NCBI GenBank assembly: GCA_007570785.1
Contig: ML660201.1
Location: 38,930,588 to 38,994,587 of the forward strand
Source: Antilocapra americana
Taxonomy: Eukaryota; Chordata; Mammalia; Artiodactyla; Antilocapridae
DNA: 64,000 bases
Direction of reading: 5' to 3'
Part shown: piece after piece, positions 46,339 through 58,079 of the stretch
How positions within the stretch are numbered: the stretch's first letter is position 1
How the letters are laid out: every line of letters starts with the position of its first letter
Translations under genes and position numbers: made by a program
The notes under the pieces: generated by a model
The model's database searches: none
What the model saw: the letters and a program-made list of their open reading frames with translations, nothing else
Told to the model about the DNA's origin: nothing

Positions 46339-48050
46339 AGGGAGTGTTATAATTTCATTCTTTTACATATAGCTCTCCAATTTTTCCAGCACAACTTATT
46401 GAAGAGACTGTCTTTTCTCCACATATGTTCTTGCCTTCTTTGTCATATATTAGGTATCCATAGGTATGTAGGTTTATCTCTGTGCTTTCTATCCTATTCC
46501 GTTGGTCTTTATTTCTTCTTTTGTACCTGTACCATGCAGTTTTGATGGCTGTAGCTTTGTAGTCTAGTCTGAAGTTGGAGAGACTGATTCCTCCAGCTCT
46601 ATTTCTCTTTCTGAAAGTTGCTTTGGCTATTCAGGGTCTTTATGTTTTCATACAAATTGTAAACTTTTTTGTTCTAATTCTGTCTAAATGCCATTGGTAA
46701 TTTGATATGGATTGCCTTGAATATGCATATTGCTTTGAGTGGTATGGACATTTTCATAATATTGATTCTTCCAATCTAAGAACATAGTTTATCTCTTCAT
46801 CTGTTTGTGTCACGTTTTATTTCTTTCATTAGTATCTTACAGTTTTCTGAGTAGAGGTCTTCTGTCTCCTTAGGTAGGTTTATTCCTAGGTATTTTATTC
46901 CTTTTGATGTGATGATAAATGGAACTATTCCCCTAATTTCTCTTTCTGATCTTTCATTGTTAGTATATACAAATTCAAGAGATTTCTGTGTATTACTTTT
47001 CGTATTCTGCAACTTTACCAAATTCATTGATGAGCTTTAGCAGTTTTCTGGAGGCATCTTTAGGATTTTCTATCTATAGCATCACCTTGTCTTCATACAG
47101 TGAGAGTTTTACTTCTTTTCCAATTTTTTGATTCCTTTTATTTCTTTTTCTTCTCTGATTGCCATGACTAGGACTTCCAAAACTATGTTGAACTAAATTG
47201 ACAACAGTGGACATCCTTGCCTCATTCCTGATCTTAGAGGAAACGCTTTCAGTTTTTCCCTGTTTAGAATGATTCCTATGGGTTTGTCATATATGACATT
47301 TTTATTATATTGAGGTAGTTTCCCTCTGTGCCCACTCTCTAGAGAGCTTTTTTTTATCATAAATGGGTGTTGAATTTTGTCAAAAGTTTTTTCTGCATCT
47401 ATTGAGATGATCATATAGTTTTTATTCCTCAGTTTGTCAATGTGGTATTTCAGAGTGTTTGATTTACATGTACTGAAGAATCCCTGCATCCTTGAGATAA
47501 ATCCCACTTGATCATGGTGTATGATGCTGTAATGCATTGCTGGATTTGGTTTGTTAGGACTTGTTGAGGGTTTTTGAATCTACATTCATCAGTGACATTT
47601 GCCTATAATTTTCTTTTTTGTGATATCTGTCTCATTGTGGTATCAGGGTGATGATGGCCTCATAGAATGAGCTTGGGATTATTCCTTCCTCTGAACTTTT
47701 TTGGAAGAGTTTCAGAAAGATAGGTGTTAACTCTTCTCTAAGTGTTTGATAGAATTCACCTGTGAAACCATCTGGTGCCAGACTTTGGTTTGTTATGCGC
47801 TGTTTAACCGCAGTTTCAATTTCAGTACTTGTGATTTGTCTGTCCATATTTTTTTCTGTTTCTTACTGGCTCAGTCTTGGAAGATTGCACATTTCTAAGC
47901 ATCTGTCTATTTCCTCTAGGTTGTCCATTTTATTGACTTGTAGTAGTCTCTTATGATCCCCTGTATTTCTGTGGTGTCAGTTTTAACTTCTCATTTTGTA
48001 TTTATAATATTACTGATTTGAGTTCTCTTTTTTCTTGATAAGTCTGCCTA

Positions 48051-48336
48051 GTTCAATTCAGTTCAATCTCTCAGTTATGTCCAAATCTTTGCAACCCTAT
48101 GGACTGCAGCACACCAGGCCTCCCTGTCCATCACCAACTCCTGGAGTTTACCCAAACTCATGTCCATCAAGTCGGTAATGCCATCCAACCATCTCATCCC
48201 CTGTCATCCCCTTATCCCACCTTCAACCTTTCAAATGAATCAGCTCTTCACATCAGGTGGCCAAATATTGGAGTTTCAGCTTCAACATCAGTCCTTCCAT
48301 TGCATATTCAGGACTGATTTCATGTAGGATGGACTG
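48051..48336 (-). mobile_element. ART2A-type element with 9-bp duplication
   Basis: gtctgccta at 48042-48050 and 48337-48345 flanks 'gttcaattcagttcaatctc ... catgtaggatggactg'. Confidence 0.9.
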
Positions 48337-48562
48337 GTCTGCCTAAAGGTTTATCAATTTTGTTTCTCTTCTCAAAGAACCAGCTTTTAGTTTCATTGAT
48401 CTTTTGCATTGTTTTCTTCATCTCTATTTCATTTATTCTGCTCTGATCTTTATGATTTCTTTGTTTCTACTGACTTTCCTTTTTTTTTTTTTTTGTTCTG
48501 CCTTCTCTTTTTGCTTTAGAGGTAAGGTTAGGTTGTTGATTTGAGATTTTTCTTGTTTCTTG

Positions 48563-48756
48563 GGGCTTCCTAGGTGGCTCAGCTAATAAAGAATCCACTT
48601 GCAATGTGGAAGACCTGGGTTTGATTCCTGGGATGGGAACAACCCCTGGAGAGGGGAACAGCTACCCACTCCAGTATTCTGACCTGGAGAATTCCATGGA
48701 CTCTATAGTCCATGGGGTCTCAAAGAGTCAGACATGACTGAGTGACTTTCACTTCA
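48563..48756 (+). mobile_element. Bov-tA SINE with short duplication
   Basis: A-box 'taggtggctcag' and B-box 'gggtttgattcctggg' are followed by the body ending 'agagtcagacatgactgagt'. Flanked by tttcttg at 48556-48562 and 48757-48763. Confidence 0.93.
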
Positions 48757-48890
48757 TTTCTTGAGGTATTGCTATAAACTTTCCTCTTAGAACTGCCTTT
48801 GCTGCATCATAGGTTTTTGGATCATCACGTTTTTCTGCCTTTCTTCTCTGGCCATCTTTCTACCTTTCTTTAATATTATAAATGACAAAA

Positions 48891-50405
48891 GATCTAAAAA
48901 CTGAGGTGGCAACCTCAGAACACATTTAGGATTGGAAAGGGGAAGGTGTCAAATGTCAAGGAGGCAAATCAGGGTAGTCAAGGGCAATATTCAAAAGGAA
49001 AGATTGGATAGGAAGCACTCATCTCCACCACAGTTCAATGAACCATCCTGGGTAGGTTGATAAACAGGTGGATAAAAGGAACATCAGAGCCTGCAAAGAC
49101 CCAGAACCCACCCGATTCTCTCACAGTCCCCCACCAGTATCAGAAACTCTCTCTGGATTGTCCAGAGTTTATCCAGCTTCCATGGGAACACATGTGGGCC
49201 CTGGGAACACCTAGAGGATATAGATCCTATTGGAGGCTCATTTCTTCCTGACTCTAAATTGGGAAGATCTTAGGAGGCTGGCTGGGTTTAGAGCAGGAGC
49301 CCTCAGGCAAAGCTAAATGCAGGAAGGGCTTCAAATGGGCAGATCCTGCCACAACGGTCTCTACCCTACACTACATTCCTGAAGAAATGGGTAGAGAAGA
49401 CCAGGAAGCAAATGAGGGAGAGGAAAGAATAACAGAAATAGGTAGGTTGAGTGCTGCCTCTACCTGGACCCAGAACCTTGGCCATTGGAAGCACAGGCTC
49501 AGTTTCACAGAGTATTTGGGAGCAGATCATACAAGGCCCAGACCCAACATGTCCTGCTGTCCTGGGACTGTGGCCTTTATTGCCATCTTGTCCCACCATT
49601 AAATGCAGAGTTGGTTTTGAATGCCCATTCTGTTTCCCTGCTTCTACTGAAAACTTGTCTATACTCACCAAAGCCAGCTGGCGGGAGAGTGGGCTTCATC
49701 CAATGTGTGCAGGAGTGCCCATTAGACTGGTCACAAGAGACCACTTTTAATCAGCACCAACCGTGTTGTCCCCTTGCCCTTGCCCTCAAAGGGAAGGGTC
49801 TCCCACTCTATAAGCACACCCTCACTGCTCAGAGGTGGGCGTTCACTTCCTTGCTTACATGTACATATCACAAGGTCACAGATAAGATCTGCCTTCGCAG
49901 CAACCCTGGAGCCTGCATTGTTCTGGCTTTCTGATGCAGCAACTGGCATATGCCAGTGCAGGGGAGTGAATGGTCCATTGAAGTATTTTCAGTAACTCTA
50001 GCGTACTCTTCCTGTATTGTGCTATTGGACAGCCATCCAATAGTACCGGTTGCTGGCATGGAGACGCTTCTGAAACAGCTGGGCGGGCTCATGGAATGGG
50101 AACTACCATGAGATAATGGGATTGTGTATGAGATGTACATGGGGAGTATTCAAAAGAAAACAGTAGTAACGTCTGGTTAAGATGGCTTTGGAAAAGGCAA
50201 AAACTGTAAATTTAAAAATAGAACCTTTCTCTTTGTGGCAAAGATCAGAGGAATCTGATATGGCTTTTGAAAACTGAAGATCTACATTGCCAGTGATACT
50301 AAGGTGCCAATCCAAGCTGGCCTCTTCCTTTCAGTAGCGCATAAGATGATTCGAGCACCTGCCGTGTAGTGATCCCTGTGCTGTGTCTCTCAGGCACATA
50401 TGAGA
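48891..50405. other. Unique sequence, no gene seen
   Basis: Several overlapping 70-150 codon frames occur at 49366-50140 on both strands, with no domain or splice context recognised. Confidence 0.4.
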
Positions 50406-50409
50406 GACT

Positions 50410-50625
50410 GTTTAGTGCAATCTCCAATCAGACAGAGCCTAGTTAAATCCCAGCTCCTTCATTCACTGGCTGTGTGTCCTTTGTGTTTATCAAATGTCTC
50501 TGTGCCTTCGTTTTTTCATCTTAGAAATAACGCTTGTATCCTAGATTGTGCGGATTCAAGGAGACAGTATATTGTAAATATTGTAAGGAGCATAGAAGAG
50601 CACATTGTCAATGCTTAAAAATTAG
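50410..50625 (+). repeat. MIR element
   Basis: 'taaatcccagctccttcatt', 'gtgtgtcctttgtgtttatc', 'gtgccttcgttttttcatct' and 'ttgtaaggagcatagaag' are in MIR order. Confidence 0.75.
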
Positions 50626-50958
50626 ATGTGACTAATTTTAGTAAATATTTTAATAAGATCCAAAGTAGACTCTGGTGAATGCCACACTGGGAGAAATTGA
50701 AAAGAAAGAGAAATAGTATGAGAGAAAAGCAGAGACCTCTTAGATGAAGAGACACAGGCAAAATTTATGACATCTGTCCCACTATATGGTACTGATGGGG
50801 AAGATATCCTCGTCTTGAATCTTCACATTCATTTTCATCAAAAAGATTTGAAAGGATAAAAGAAATGTATGCAGATAAAAATTTACCAGAGGTGGAGGTC
50901 ATTTTAAGAGACAAAAGTAACAGTTAATAATGATTAATTGTTAACACGCATGTGTCAT

Positions 50959-51172
50959 AGGGCTTCTTCTGGTGGGTCAGTCAGTAAAGAGATTGCCTGC
51001 GATGCAGGAGACACAGGTTCAATCCCTGGGTGGGGAAGATCCCCTGGAGAAGGGTATGGCAACCCACTCTAGTATTCTAGCCTGGAGAATTCCATGGACA
51101 GAGAACCCTGGCAGGCTACAGTCTATAGGGTCTCAGAGTCAGACAGCACTGAGCAACTAAACCACCACCACC
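50959..51172 (+). mobile_element. Bov-tA SINE
   Basis: The tRNA-like head has B-box 'aggttcaatccctgggtgg'. The body follows and the tail ends in (ACC)n. Flanks catgtgtcat (50949-50958) and catgtgttat (51173-51182) differ at one base and are the probable duplication. Confidence 0.93.
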
Positions 51173-51184
51173 CATGTGTTATGG

Positions 51185-51855
51185 AATCTAAGACATACAA
51201 ATATTTCACACACCATCAAGAAATAACAAAAGCCACAAATTGAACAATGACACAGTGGTCTTTTTAACAGCAGTTGTAAGATGCATCCAATTTCAGATAT
51301 GTTGAAAGGTGGGATAAAATGTACATCTGAGAATCAGTGAAGTATGGTATGTGCCATAGTCTGTAATAATGGTGACATGTTTTGAAAGCATTTTTTTTTT
51401 CATTGAATGCCTACCATTAAATAGATATAATGGAATCTATTGAGGCACAATGAATTGCCTAACTTCTGTAACAAGTAAACACTGGAGCTGACAATCAGGT
51501 TCAGAGTCACCTGGGAAAAAGTTCAAGGGCAAATACACCGTGCTACACATGAAAAGACCTAAAACTCAGAGCAGCTGGGTGAAAGGGACAGGGAGAAGGC
51601 CATGGACTAGCTCAGGTCCTAGAGAGCCCCGAATGCCAGGGTTCAGGCTGGCACTCCCCACCAGAGTCACCCCCTCCAGAATCTTGCCCTCCGGAATCGC
51701 CTGCTGAGCCCTGCTGTACAGCAGGCAGTGTGGGGAGGGCAACCCTGAATAAGACTCAGAGCAGGTCCCTGCCTTCATGGAGCTCACGGCTGGACGAAGG
51801 GTCAACATCCAGCCAGAATGTTTAAGAGTGAGCGTGTACATAGCACGCACGTCGA
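51185..51855. other. Unique sequence, L2-like tail near 51755-51800
   Basis: 'ggtccctgccttcatggagc' is L2-like. No gene recognised. Confidence 0.4.
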
Positions 51856-52500
51856 GTGAAAAACTGAAATGCACATCCTGAAAGTGTGGGTTAGGTTTTA
51901 TTCAGGGACCTTACTGAGGATGACAGCCTGGAAAACAACCTCTCAGATAGCCGTAAGGGATTGTCCCAAAGTGGTAAAGAAGGAGCCAGGATACATAGGA
52001 ATTTGGCTGAAAAAAAAAATAAAAATAAAAAACTATAGTTGAACATCAAAAGATTACTAGTAATCACAAGAAAATAGACATCTCAAGTCAATGACTTTAG
52101 TGCTTGTCTGTGGGGAGATTCAAATGTCTGGGCTCACTGAAATTGTTCCTTTGATATGCAGCTTTACTATTTAGGACCAGTATCCTATTCCCCCCAGCTC
52201 CCCCCCCCCACTATCCTGAATCCCCCTCAGGGCGAACCTGGCGGCAGTGACTTTTCATGACAGCAAGCAGTGGTCCTCACCAGGCATCTCATGTGACCCC
52301 CTACATTCCCACTTAGGTTAGGGCCCTGTAACCAGTTCTGACCAATAGACGGGGAAAGAAAGTGACCTTTGACACTTCGGGGCCGAGTCAGCAAAGTGCC
52401 AGGTGCCTCATCCAATCGTCCCTTTGCATGGTGACCTTAGAGGTCACTTCTCTAGATGGAGGAGGACCACCCATCCCACACTGCACCTCGCAGGAGTGGG
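51856..52500 (-). mobile_element. Probable ruminant ERV LTR-like repeat, minus (limits uncertain)
   Basis: 'gtgggttaggttttattcag', 'ggatgacagcctggaaaaca', 'aagattactagtaatcacaa' and 'tgggctcactgaaattgttc' are familiar from a ruminant LTR family. AATAAA lies on the minus strand at 51897-51902, as expected near an R region. The right edge is a guess. No viral genes. Confidence 0.5.
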
Positions 52501-52791
52501 ACATACACTCCAGTGCATTAAATGACTGAAATCTGTGGGTTAATTTACTAATCACCACATACCCTAACTGAGCATGAGTAATCCAATAGGGAAGAGTGTT
52601 TCATGCAGGGAAAACAGAAAATAGAAAGGCAAGAGAACTTGGGAATTTGGAGGAATCACATGCTCTCTTTCCTGGAACAGGAGCACCAACAGCCAGTGAC
52701 ATGAGATGAAGCTAAAGAGGTGGTGGTGCCTTCCAGGGCCCCACAGGCCATGTTGGAAGTGTCAGGCGAGTGTAGATGTCATGCGAGGGTA

Positions 52792-53284
52792 TGTTCCTCA
52801 GTTCTTGTCTCGTCACAACAAAGATTTGGAGTGACGGACACTGAAGCCCTCGGTGGGCCACAGCTCTCGGGTCTTGGATAGACCGGGTTATAGCTCCTAA
52901 ATAAATCAGTATTACAGCTCAGTGTTACAGCTCTATTTTATTTAGAAGATGATAGCTGGAGAATTCATCCTCGAAGCATAAAGGCATGCCGATCAAAGGC
53001 CGTGAAGAGAAGAACACCACAGAACATGGGAGAGAGAGGGAGAGTCCATCTTCGAGGTGCAGGAGAGAGAGAGAGAGCGAGCGCTTTGGCTCCTATTTTA
53101 TATGTTTATTTCTGCCCCCTGGGCCTGTCCTATGCAAATTGGGCTTAGACAGGAGTGCTGTTCTACCTGCAGTTCTCACTCAGGTCCTCAGACCTTCCTT
53201 GTTCTATTTTTGCGGGCTTTTTCCTTCCTTGTCTTCTAGCCACCGCCCTTTTGGACTCCTGTTTCCTATTCTAACTACCTAACA
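52792..53284 (-). mobile_element. Solo LTR of a ruminant endogenous retrovirus, minus
   Basis: The minus strand begins TGTTAGGTAG at 53284 and ends GAGGAACA at 52792, giving TG...CA ends with a 4-bp perfect inverted terminal repeat. A TATAAAAT box lies at 53102-53095 and AATAAA at 52942-52937 on the same strand. The order U3, TATA, (GA)-rich R, poly(A) signal, U5 fits. The length of 493 bp is usual for such LTRs. No gag, pol or env remnant flanks it, so it is a solo LTR. Flanking bases (agggta, gaagca) do not form a duplication. Confidence 0.8.
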
Positions 53285-54190
53285 GAAGCATGGGTTGCCA
53301 AGGATTGGAGGCAGAATAGACCAGGTGAGAGATGCTGGAGACCCCAAGTTCTGAGAGTAGCAATACATGCAGTCTACGTGGGGGGTGAGACGAAGAGAGC
53401 TGAGCCAAAGTCACCTCCACAGGCTTGAGCTTGAGACACCAGGATAATGGTGGTGTGTTCAACAGGAGTGGGAAAATCCAGAGAGAGCCTGGTCTGCGGA
53501 GGACACTGATGGGTCTGACTTGGAACACATGGAGGACGAGGTTCTAAAGGAGCATCTTCCAAGGGAATTCTCGGGGCAGAGCTGGGCCGGCAGGTTCAGG
53601 AGCTACCCTGTGCTCACCCCTGGGCTGCAGTTCCTGCCTCTCTCCCTTCACAGCAGGTTCAGTTAGAACATACTCTCTAGATGGAGGCTCTTTTATGACA
53701 GCCAGGGTTTTCCGACATGCTTTATAAAGACTTATTAATTGCACTAATCTATCTTTCAGCTTTTTTCGAAATGAGCATCTAGGACATAATTGGACAGTTG
53801 TCACTGAACCTATGCAACCATTCCCTGTAAGCAATCAGCAATGAGAGAGTTAGCTGTCCTTTGTGGCTGCCACCTCAGGTGGCCACAGGAAAACACAGAG
53901 AGACAGAGGTATATGTTAATGGGGCTGGGAAGAGGCCACCACCAGTGAATTACCCCCAAGAGAGGAATGTGCTGAGACCCGGTGGTGGTGTGGCATGCCG
54001 GAGATGGCTTTTACCCACTCCAAGATCTGGTTTACTCTAAGGATCCTTCCAAGCTGGTAATAGCTTGATTGGGATGCAATGAGAGTGTTGACAGCACAGG
54101 AATCAGCAAACACTATCGTTGAGGGGTTTTTGTGGAAGGAGGTGGGAGCCTCTTCACCAGCACATCCCTGGTTTGTACCAAAGGGAGGTT
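53285..54190. other. Unique sequence, no gene seen
   Basis: Nothing recognised. Confidence 0.4.
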
Positions 54191-54194
54191 GCAG

Positions 54195-54642
54195 CGACAA
54201 GGCCCTACTGTATAGCACAGGGAACTCTGCTCAGTGTTATGTGGCAGCCTGGATGGGAGGGATTTGGGGGGAGAATGTATGTATGTGCGCTCAGCTGTGT
54301 CTAACTGAGCAAGAGACTACAGCTTCTCTTGCTCACGGACCCCACAGACCATAGCTTCCCAGGCTCCCCGTCCATGGGGTTTTTCCAGGCAAGAATACTG
54401 GAGTGGGTTGCCTTTTTCTCCTCCAGGCAATCTTCATGACCCAGGGATCAAACCTGCATCTCTTGTGTCTTCTGCATTGGCAAGTGGATTCTTTACTGCT
54501 GAGTCACCTGGGAAGCCCCTTGGGGAAGAATGGATACGTGTATATGTATGGCTGAGTCCTTTCTCTGTCCACCTGAAACTGTTACAACATTGTCTGGTAA
54601 TAGGCTATACCTCAATACAAAAGAAAAGGTTAAAAAAAAAAA
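54195..54642 (+). mobile_element. L1 3' end, plus, split by a Bov-tA
   Basis: 'ctactgtatagcacagggaa' (54206) continues after the SINE as 'cacctgaaactgttacaac' and ends in 'ctatacctcaatacaaaag' and an A12 tail at 54631-54642. Confidence 0.85.
54279..54518 (-). mobile_element. Bov-tA SINE, minus, nested in L1
   Basis: The reverse complement starts 'ggcttcccaggtgactcagc' and contains B-box 'aggtttgatccctggg'. Imperfect flanks ttgggggga gaatg and ttggggaagaatg suggest a 13-14 bp duplication. Confidence 0.9.
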
Positions 54643-55320
54643 AGCAAAGAGACGTTGCAGAAATATGAGGGTTGAAAAGGCCTCTCTCTCTGGCTCCACC
54701 CACTGCTCATGTGAAAATCCAAGTGCCATGTGTCACTGCCTTTCCCTCATCCTCCAGCTCAAACCCATCAAATCTGTGGAAAGAAAAGGAGATGCCAGAC
54801 CCCATTTCCGAGCCCCTCCTTACTCCCATTTTTTGACGGCCAGGAAGGTTGAGCAGAGTCCCAGAATTATTGTTGATACTGAGGTGGAGTATGATTGATA
54901 CTCAAGTTCTCGCCACCCTGACAAGTGGCGGTTTGGAGTGAGATTTAACTTGATTTAGAAAAATACAGAAATATGACATTTCTTATACCCGTGGTGTGAA
55001 ATGAAATTCATACCAGTTGAAGGCATGGGTGGATTGACAGATGGCTGCTTGGATAGCAGGCAGAAAGAGAGAGAAACAGAGGAGCAGAAAAGGAAAGAGA
55101 GGAGAAACAGTGAACAAAAGAGATGCACATATACATGCTTCTGTGTGTCTAGAAAATTCTAGAAAGGTACATAGAAATTGTGGACAGTGAGTATTTAAAG
55201 GATTATTTATTATAGCTCTGCTCTGCTCTGAATATCTCACCATGAGAAAATATTACTTTTATAATTATTAAAACATTTGAAGTGATTTTCTCACTCCAAA
55301 CATTATGAATATGTTCAGTT
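54643..55320. other. Unique sequence, no gene seen
   Basis: Nothing recognised; purine-rich at 55065-55110. Confidence 0.4.
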
Positions 55321-55326
55321 GCATGC

Positions 55327-55530
55327 TGGACTCCCCTGGTGGCTCAGATGGTAAAGAATCTGCCCGCAATGCGGGAGACCAGGATCCAGTTCCTGGGTCG
55401 GGAAGATCCCCTGGAGGAGGGCATGGCAACCCACTCCAGTATTCTTGCCTGGAGAGTCCCACGGACAGAGAAGTCTGATGGGCTACGGTCCATGGGGTCT
55501 CAAAGAGTGAGACAGAACTGACTAACACTA
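55327..55530 (+). mobile_element. Bov-tA SINE
   Basis: 'ctcccctggtggctcagatg', a B-box region mutated to 'aggatccagttcctgggtc', and body ending 'agagtgagacagaactgact'. Confidence 0.93.
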
Positions 55531-55594
55531 AACCATACTGTAGGTTTCATGCTAAAGGGAATTAAAGCAGTAGATGGAATTTGGGTTACTAGTC

Positions 55595-56065
55595 TGCTGA
55601 CCTTAAAATAGGGAAATTATCCTGAATTATCCACATGGGCCCAGTGTAGTCACAAGGGCCCTTAAAAATGGGAAAGGAGGGCACAGAGAGGCAGAGAAAG
55701 AGATGTGAAGAAGAGTCGCAAGCCAAGAAAGCTGAGTGACCTCTAGAAACTAGAAAAGGGAAGGGAACCAGTTTTCCCCTGAAGCCTGCAGAAAAGAATA
55801 TTGCCCTGTGACACCTTGCCTTTTTCTTAATTGTCTGATATTACTAGTGTTATTATTGTTTTTCTTTTTTTAATTTATTTTTGATTGGAGGACAGTTGCT
55901 TTACAATGCTGTGTTGGTTTCTGCTCTGTAACAAAATGAATCAGCTACAAGTACACATATGTCCCCTCCCTCTTGAGCTTCCCTCCCACCCCCGCAATCC
56001 CACCCCTCTAGGTGACACCTTGATTTTTGCTCAACGAGACCCCTGTCAGACTTCTGACCTGATTT
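55595..56065 (+). mobile_element. MaLR-type LTR, plus, split by an L1
   Basis: 'attatcctgaattatccaca', 'cagtgtagtcacaagggccc' and 'gcaagccaagaaagctgag' lead to 55818. The LTR resumes at 56012 with 'gtgacaccttgatttttgct' and 'gtcagacttctgacc'. Confidence 0.75.
55819..56011 (-). mobile_element. L1 3' fragment inserted in MaLR LTR, possible 3' transduction
   Basis: Perfect 11-bp duplication gtgacaccttg at 55808-55818 and 56012-56022. From the right comes L1 3' UTR of the older type, then a T-rich tail (55859-55872), then about 30 bp of non-L1 sequence (55829-55858), then a second T-rich run (55819-55827) at the duplication. Confidence 0.88.
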
Positions 56066-57003
56066 AGCCACTCTGTCCCCTCCCCGCAGACCCAAGAACG
56101 GCAGACTCACACCGTGAACAGCTTGGCTGGGCTGCGGGTGCCCCAGGCCTCTGATCCCCAGAGCTTCTGCCCCAGCTGCCGGCTCCAGTCCTTGCATCAA
56201 CAGAAAGACTTCCATCCCCACTGTTGTTGTCATTGCTGACGTGCAAAGGAACAGCAGCAGCACTATAAGAAATGAATGGAGGGGTGAATTATTAATGCCC
56301 GCAAAAGAAATTTCTGACCTGATTTGTATTCCATCGTTAGCTATGTCTCTCATGCCAACACACTGATTTTATTCCACCAGCAGATCAAGGCACAGGGCAC
56401 ACCTGGCCAGCCTGGATTTGCTCGATTAACGAGGGTGAGGACAACTGTGAATTGTCGGTAGTGTATTGATGGCGCCGCTTGGCGCAGTAACACTCTGCCT
56501 TTCTCCTCTCATGGCGGCGCACATCTAGCCTCCTTTTGTTATCAAGGCCCATGGTTGCTGTGAAAAACGCTGCTGATCTGCTGCTGAAGTGGGTACAGAG
56601 AAATCCCTGCCTGGGTCCTGGTCCATTCCCTTCTCTGAGATTAGAGCTAGGAAAATCGGTGTGGTGGACATCATCTCATTAGTAAGGCTACTCTTCTATC
56701 TGTGGGCAGCCAGGAGGCCAAACACAGCCTATACAAGCATGCACATCTGGGTACCCCTGTGGGCTCACACACACAGGCTCGTGAGTACCCAAGAAACACA
56801 GTCACACACACAGAGGGACCCACATTTGGATGCACACACGTGCACACAGACGCTGAGGTTCAGACAGGCCGGGGTGGTGTCTGCTCTTCTCGGCTGTCCC
56901 CTCTGAATGAAGCATTCTGATTCAGAGACTCCCCATCTTTGGGGAAATAATCTTCAGATTAGTCTGCCTGCCTGCCAGGAGCACTGGGCCATCCGCGCCT
57001 GAT
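56066..57003. other. Unique sequence with a small CpG cluster
   Basis: A CpG cluster lies near 56470-56521 and a CA-rich stretch at 56766-56850. No exon recognised. Confidence 0.4.
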
Positions 57004-57149
57004 TTAAAAAAAAAAAAAAAAACTCATTTCAGGACATGCTGGAAGCCTCCAGGTGTTCTGAAGCCCAGGGAAGGTGCTGTTGCAGTGTTGTGGGACCCTC
57101 GTTGCTGCCTGCAGCATTCAGAGGGGCGTGTGTGTGTGGTGTGTGCGTG

Positions 57150-57330
57150 TATGACCCTCCTCAGCTTCCTGATTCCTCGCTGTGTCACCATGGGCAAGTT
57201 CCTTAGCTTCTCTGTGCCTCTTTCTTCATTTGTTGTTAGGGTGAATTCAGATAACATGTGTACTTTGTTAAATGGCGCATCTGGCAGATAGTACATACTC
57301 CACAAATGCTGGTGCTGTTCTATTACTCCT
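57150..57330 (+). repeat. MIR element
   Basis: 'gctgtgtcaccatgggcaag', 'agcttctctgtgcctctttc' and 'ggcagatagtacatactcc' are in MIR order. Confidence 0.8.
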
Positions 57331-57355
57331 AGTCCCACACACATCTAATTGTGCA

Positions 57356-57388
57356 TGCACACACACACGCGCACACACACACACACGA
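57356..57388. repeat. (CA)n microsatellite
   Basis: CA units interrupted by CGCG. Confidence 0.9.
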
Positions 57389-57618
57389 GTAGATGTCATG
57401 CTTGAGGAGGCAGCAGTCAAAAATCCAGCCTTCCATTTAGTTGGCTCTTTGCTCCATGGTTTTGAAAGCAGCTTGGTAACCGTTTTCTCCTTTTTGCCTC
57501 ATAAAACCTTGTGAGCTAGGAGGGCTGGAATTATTGGTCCCATTTAAAAAAGGAAATAAAGGTGGACAAAGGTTACAAAATGTTCCTGCAAAAACATTCA
57601 CTGCAGTGCACTTATAAC

Positions 57619-57645
57619 CACACACACACACACACACACACACGC
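57619..57645. repeat. (CA)n microsatellite
   Basis: About 12 CA units. Confidence 0.93.
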
Positions 57646-57897
57646 GGGCGATCAAAAAACCCAGCAGTTGTGAAGGGTAAATGAAGACAGCACTTTGCAA
57701 CACATGGTCAATAAGAAATCACACCTTCAAGTTTTCAGTGATGTGGGAAATGCCTTAGCTACAATAAGTGAGAAGGATACAAACTGGATGCCCAGGAGAA
57801 CTTTTATCACACAACCTAGGGGGAGGCTGAAAGCCTCCCCCAAAATATTATCATCATCCCCAAAGGAAGGTTATACTATAAAGATTTTCTTTTAATG

Positions 57898-58077
57898 TGG
57901 ACCTTTTTTTTTTTTAAGCCTTTAACTGGATTGGTTACAATATTGCTTCTGCTTCATGTGTTGTTTTGTTTCTGGCCAGGAGGCAAGTGGGATCTTAGGC
58001 CCCGGACAAGGAATCAGAGCCACAGCCCCTGCATCTTAAGGCAAAGTCTTAACCGCTGGAATACCAGAGAAGCCCTG
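57898..58077 (-). mobile_element. CHR-type SINE, minus
   Basis: The reverse complement begins 'gggcttctctggtattccag cggttaagac'. It includes 'gcctaagatcccacttgcc' and ends 'gaagcaatattgtaaccaat' before the A-tail (T12 at 57905-57916). Confidence 0.85.
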
Positions 58078-58079
58078 GG

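Larger units (their letters stand above)
44783..48890 (-). mobile_element. Long old L1 (about 4.1 kb with nested SINEs), minus
   Basis: From a T-rich tail at 44783 the reverse complement gives the L1 3' UTR and then ORF2 from its C-terminus back. It passes through the FLIKS/FHSC-type end and [19 protein letters not shown] (46797-47027). The RT core follows ([34 protein letters not shown], 47193-47537), then TSTEIETAVKQRITNQSLAPDGFTGEFYQTLREEL (47632-47847). It extends toward the EN/RT linker near 48880. Many stops and frameshifts mark it as dead. Three SINEs interrupt it (45992, 48051, 48563). The 5' limit is approximate. Confidence 0.87.

Noticed and set aside
49485..49934. 149-codon plus-strand frame
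   Set aside because: No recognisable motif, and antisense and overlapping frames of similar length are present; no exon signals were found.
55901..56353. 150-codon minus-strand frame
   Set aside because: It starts inside unique sequence and runs into the L1 and MaLR pieces; not a gene.
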